Positions 61,724 through 64,000 of a DNA stretch of 64,000 nucleotides are shown piece by piece. Position numbers and translations under genes: made by a program. The notes below the pieces were generated by a model. That model saw only the letters and a program-made list of their open reading frames with translations, did not search any database and was not told where the DNA came from. Origin of the DNA: Leptothermofonsia sp049200465 (GTDB lineage: Bacteria > Cyanobacteriota > Cyanobacteriia > Leptolyngbyales > Leptolyngbyaceae); contig NZ_CP120836.1 of assembly GCF_049200465.1 (NCBI RefSeq), positions 1,488,001-1,552,000 on the forward strand, written 5' to 3'. How positions within the stretch are numbered: position 1 is the first letter of the stretch; each line of letters begins with the position of its first letter.

Positions 61724-63196
61724 TTAAGCTTTTCGTTCAAATAAATAAACCTTGTTCTGTTGATAACTTAACTGAAACTGTTGATCATTCTTAAGCTGCT
61801 CCATTAATTGTGAAATCGCATCTTGAACTTTTCTCAAGCTTTGATTATTTTGATTGATCAGAACATAGTTAACTTCAGCTAACTCAAATGGATTCAAATC
61901 AGCAGAGCCAATGCTTGGATCTTTCAAGGAACGAATCATTTGCCGATGAGACAGATGAGGAGCGATCTCATTAGTTGTTAAGACGCCATCCTTTGTTTGA
62001 ACCTGGGCAATTGCCTCGCGGGTCGATCTCCAGCCATTCCAATCAAATACGTAGTCATACTTCACTTGCCCAGGCGATAGTCGCGTCAATATTCCTGCCA
62101 GCAAAACCCCAACAGACCATAGAACAATAGCGCGTTGATTGCGGAACCATGTGTGTCCTGCGGTCAGGCTTGAAATGACAGCGACCAACAGAAATGGTAA
62201 GACTGGCAGAGAGTAGTGAAAAAAGAGGCTGAGTTGCAATCCTTTATCGGACAGGGAATTAAGCAGGAGAGTAGGCAATGCCCCAATTAAAGGAGCGAGG
62301 TGAAAAGGTGAGAGGCCCCAAATGACTGGAATTGCTAGCAGGGTAAGGTGCTTAAGCGTATTGAAAGAAAAGATTCTTCCTAAAATTAACCACGGCTTCA
62401 AGAACAGGTTAATAATAATTTCTCGACTTGAATTGCCTAAGTAGCTGTAGCGTTCTACTCCAGTAGCTTCTCCACCCCCGAAAAATGGGATCAATATTTG
62501 AGTGGAAAAAAAGAACCAGGCGATGCCTGTGATGAGGGCGATCGCACCAAATTTGCGCTTCTTCTCAAATACCAGAAGCCAAAGGCCCATAGCTGCTACG
62601 GTCAGTGACATGACTTCCTTACAGCCCAAAGTTATAATGATTGCCACGATGAACCAGGTTATCTTGTTAGAACGCGCCGCCCAGATCGCTGTTAATATAG
62701 CCGACAGTGCAATAACTTCTGGATGAAAGTCGAACCAGTTTGCTGTAAAGATGATTGGGTAAAGAAGATAAACTGCCACCATCGCTGTAGATTGGGCCTG
62801 ATTTAGCCCAGCTTGACGAGCTAGAGCCCAGGTTGGTAAGGCACCTAAAGATAAGGCAAATGCCTGGATTGCTAGCAACCAGTAGACACTGGGATAAACG
62901 GCATACGGCAAACTGAGTGGATATAGCATCCAAGCGCCATGATCACCCAGCATATGGATATCGTCTAATAGGGTGGAAATAGGAGCTTTACCTTGGCTGA
63001 TCAGATAAACTGCCTGATCAAACATTCCCAGGTCAAGCGCTCCAGAGCGAAACAGAATATGTCTGAGACTACTGCACACAAAGAGAAATAGCGTGCTTAC
63101 CCCAATCATCCACCCAATCACTCTAGGCAGTTGCCTGGTTAATTGATGGCTACCAGTACTTACTAAAGGCTCAATATTTTCAGATGACTGCTGCAT
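61724..63196 (-). CDS. DUF2079 polytopic membrane protein, 490 aa
   Basis: About eleven helices. The early loop SGALDLGMFDQAVYLISQGK, followed by LGDHGAWMLYPLSLPYAVYP, is the DUF2079 signature and resembles the acidic loop of GT-C transferases. The C-terminal soluble stretch (DGVLTTNEIAPHLSHRQMI) faces the periplasm. The family is suspected to be lipid-phosphate-dependent glycosyltransferases; function is not established. The GT2-GtrA gene lies 33 bp upstream on the same strand. Confidence 0.85.
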   Translation of the reverse strand: MQQSSENIEPLVSTGSHQLTRQLPRVIGWMIGVSTLFLFVCSSLRHILFRSGALDLGMFDQAVYLISQGKAPISTLLDDIHMLGDHGAWMLYPLSLPYAVYPSVYWLLAIQAFALSLGALPTWALARQAGLNQAQSTAMVAVYLLYPIIFTANWFDFHPEVIALSAILTAIWAARSNKITWFIVAIIITLGCKEVMSLTVAAMGLWLLVFEKKRKFGAIALITGIAWFFFSTQILIPFFGGGEATGVERYSYLGNSSREIIINLFLKPWLILGRIFSFNTLKHLTLLAIPVIWGLSPFHLAPLIGALPTLLLNSLSDKGLQLSLFFHYSLPVLPFLLVAVISSLTAGHTWFRNQRAIVLWSVGVLLAGILTRLSPGQVKYDYVFDWNGWRSTREAIAQVQTKDGVLTTNEIAPHLSHRQMIRSLKDPSIGSADLNPFELAEVNYVLINQNNQSLRKVQDAISQLMEQLKNDQQFQLSYQQNKVYLFERKA

Positions 63197-63229
63197 AACT
63201 GCCTCAACTAGTATTTAAAATTCAATGTT

Positions 63230-64000
63230 CTATTTCACCTGAGTGACTCGCCAACTTAACTTCAGGTTGATCCAGAAGTTCCAAAATGTCACCAGTGCGA
63301 TCGCAATCAAATTTGCTAGATAGCGATTAATCCCAAGAACATTAAAGAAAAAGTTTAGTAAAAGGACATTCAAAATCAGTCCCATAAGGCATATAGTATT
63401 GAACTTCAGAAAGCGCTTAAGTCGCGGTTTCCAGCCCTTCTGCTTACTAGAAATATCTTTAAAGGTCCAAACATCATTCCAAAGGAAGTTGTTAATAATA
63501 GCGGCTTCTGCTGCAAGAATCTTGCTACGAGTCAAGCCTAAACCAAGGGCCATTGGATCACTCAGCAGGTAGAAGATTGCCATATCCACAAATACACCGC
63601 TCAAGCCCACCAGTCCAAATTGAACAAAGCGGGTGAGCGGCACCTTTAAGCGCTTTTTTAGTCGAGCAACCCTTCCACGAGAGCGCAATCGAGCTAGATG
63701 ATGCAAATAGTCAACATACTGCTTCCAGGTAACTTTGCTTTCTCCTTCTTGTCGTTCCTGGAACACATAGCCGACCTCTGCTATCTGCTCGATCTCACCT
63801 CGTCCCAAGACTTCGAGGAGTATCTTATATCCCTTCGGGTTTAGATCTCGCTCAGCGATCGCACTGCGTCGCACCATAAAATAACCACTCATTGGATCAG
63901 AGACTCGACCCACAACATTTGGCAGGATCAGCAATCCCAGCAATTGAGCCCCGCGAGAAAGAAATCGTCTGATAAATCCCCAATCGCTAACCCCACCACC
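63230..64000 (-). CDS. Dolichol-phosphate-mannose-synthase-like GT2 fused to GtrA, partial
   Basis: The gene runs off the right edge; its 5' part is outside. The visible 257 codons begin inside the GT2 domain (VGRVSDPMSGYFMVRRSAIA, the DPM-S-G-Y/F signature of polyprenol-phosphate mannose synthases) and continue after a basic linker into a GtrA domain of four helices (RFVQFGLVGLSGVFVDMAIFYLL, NNFLWNDVWTFKD, FNTICLMGLILNVLLLNFFF). The fusion would make a polyprenyl-phosphate hexose and perhaps help flip it, feeding GT-C enzymes such as those at 46357 and 61724. Confidence 0.9.
   Translation of the reverse strand, partial: GGGVSDWGFIRRFLSRGAQLLGLLILPNVVGRVSDPMSGYFMVRRSAIAERDLNPKGYKILLEVLGRGEIEQIAEVGYVFQERQEGESKVTWKQYVDYLHHLARLRSRGRVARLKKRLKVPLTRFVQFGLVGLSGVFVDMAIFYLLSDPMALGLGLTRSKILAAEAAIINNFLWNDVWTFKDISSKQKGWKPRLKRFLKFNTICLMGLILNVLLLNFFFNVLGINRYLANLIAIALVTFWNFWINLKLSWRVTQVK

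Noticed and set aside
1..64000. CRISPR array
   Set aside because: No regularly spaced direct repeats of 23-40 bp with unique spacers were found; all repeats are dispersed hairpin elements.

Overview
The window is cyanobacterial. Evidence: an oxygen-dependent Mg-protoporphyrin IX monomethyl ester cyclase (acsF), an SLH-domain OprB-type porin, a PTPA-type PEP-CTERM sorting tail, a UPF0367 protein, an ABC1 kinase, many HIP1 octamers (gcgatcgc), and degenerate short-tandem-repeat (STRR-like) pyrimidine tracts between genes. The repeats and the PTPA tail suggest a filamentous Leptolyngbya/Oscillatoria-like lineage; that is inference, no marker gene settles it.

Layout. (1) 0-4.4 kb is a decaying segment: a GAF-domain gene with a nonsense codon, a BMP/PnrA-type lipoprotein gene with four TAG codons and two frameshifts, and a Rieske oxygenase gene frameshifted inside its iron-sulfur loop, separated by nested miniature elements. 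(2) 4.4-28.5 kb is mostly housekeeping: a coiled-coil membrane protein, the porin, SufU-like Fe-S scaffold, class V aminotransferase behind tRNA-Asn, a YacP-like nuclease, an ECF-type ATPase coupled to UPF0367, AcsF, TrmB with a frameshifted FetB-like permease, a DegT aminotransferase, ABC1 kinase, a TPR protein, a PTPA-CTERM protein and an EF-G-like GTPase. A degraded IS4-type transposase and a truncated tyrosine recombinase lie among them. (3) 29.8-64 kb is a large polysaccharide locus: an ABC flippase-like transporter, ten GT4/GT-B type glycosyltransferases, two acyltransferase-3 proteins, two methyltransferases, a GT-C-like membrane protein, a CBM6 plus double beta-helix protein, an MBOAT/SGNH acetylation pair, a Wzy-like polymerase (frameshifted), then a SMR-like transporter, YqeG-like HAD phosphatase, UbiA-type polyprenyl-phosphate phosphoribosyltransferase, a GT2, a DUF2079 protein and a GT2-GtrA fusion cut by the window end. 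Together these could build, acylate/methylate, flip and polymerise a cell-surface glycan.

The most unusual layer is the repeat load. At least five families of 65-116 bp hairpin elements (called A-E here) occur in about 20 copies. Two nested insertions give exact footprints: family A (four copies, all 111 bp) and family B insert at TA and duplicate it, as IS630/Tc1-mariner-type MITEs do; family C has IS903-like ends and an approximately 9-bp duplication. No matching transposase is visible in the window. Element ends supply stop codons to two genes of the glycan locus and to the integrase fragment, and one copy lies 2 bp from a TTG start. A separate approximately 100-bp noncoding segment is shared between the leader of the PTPA-CTERM gene and an orphan site near 10.6 kb.
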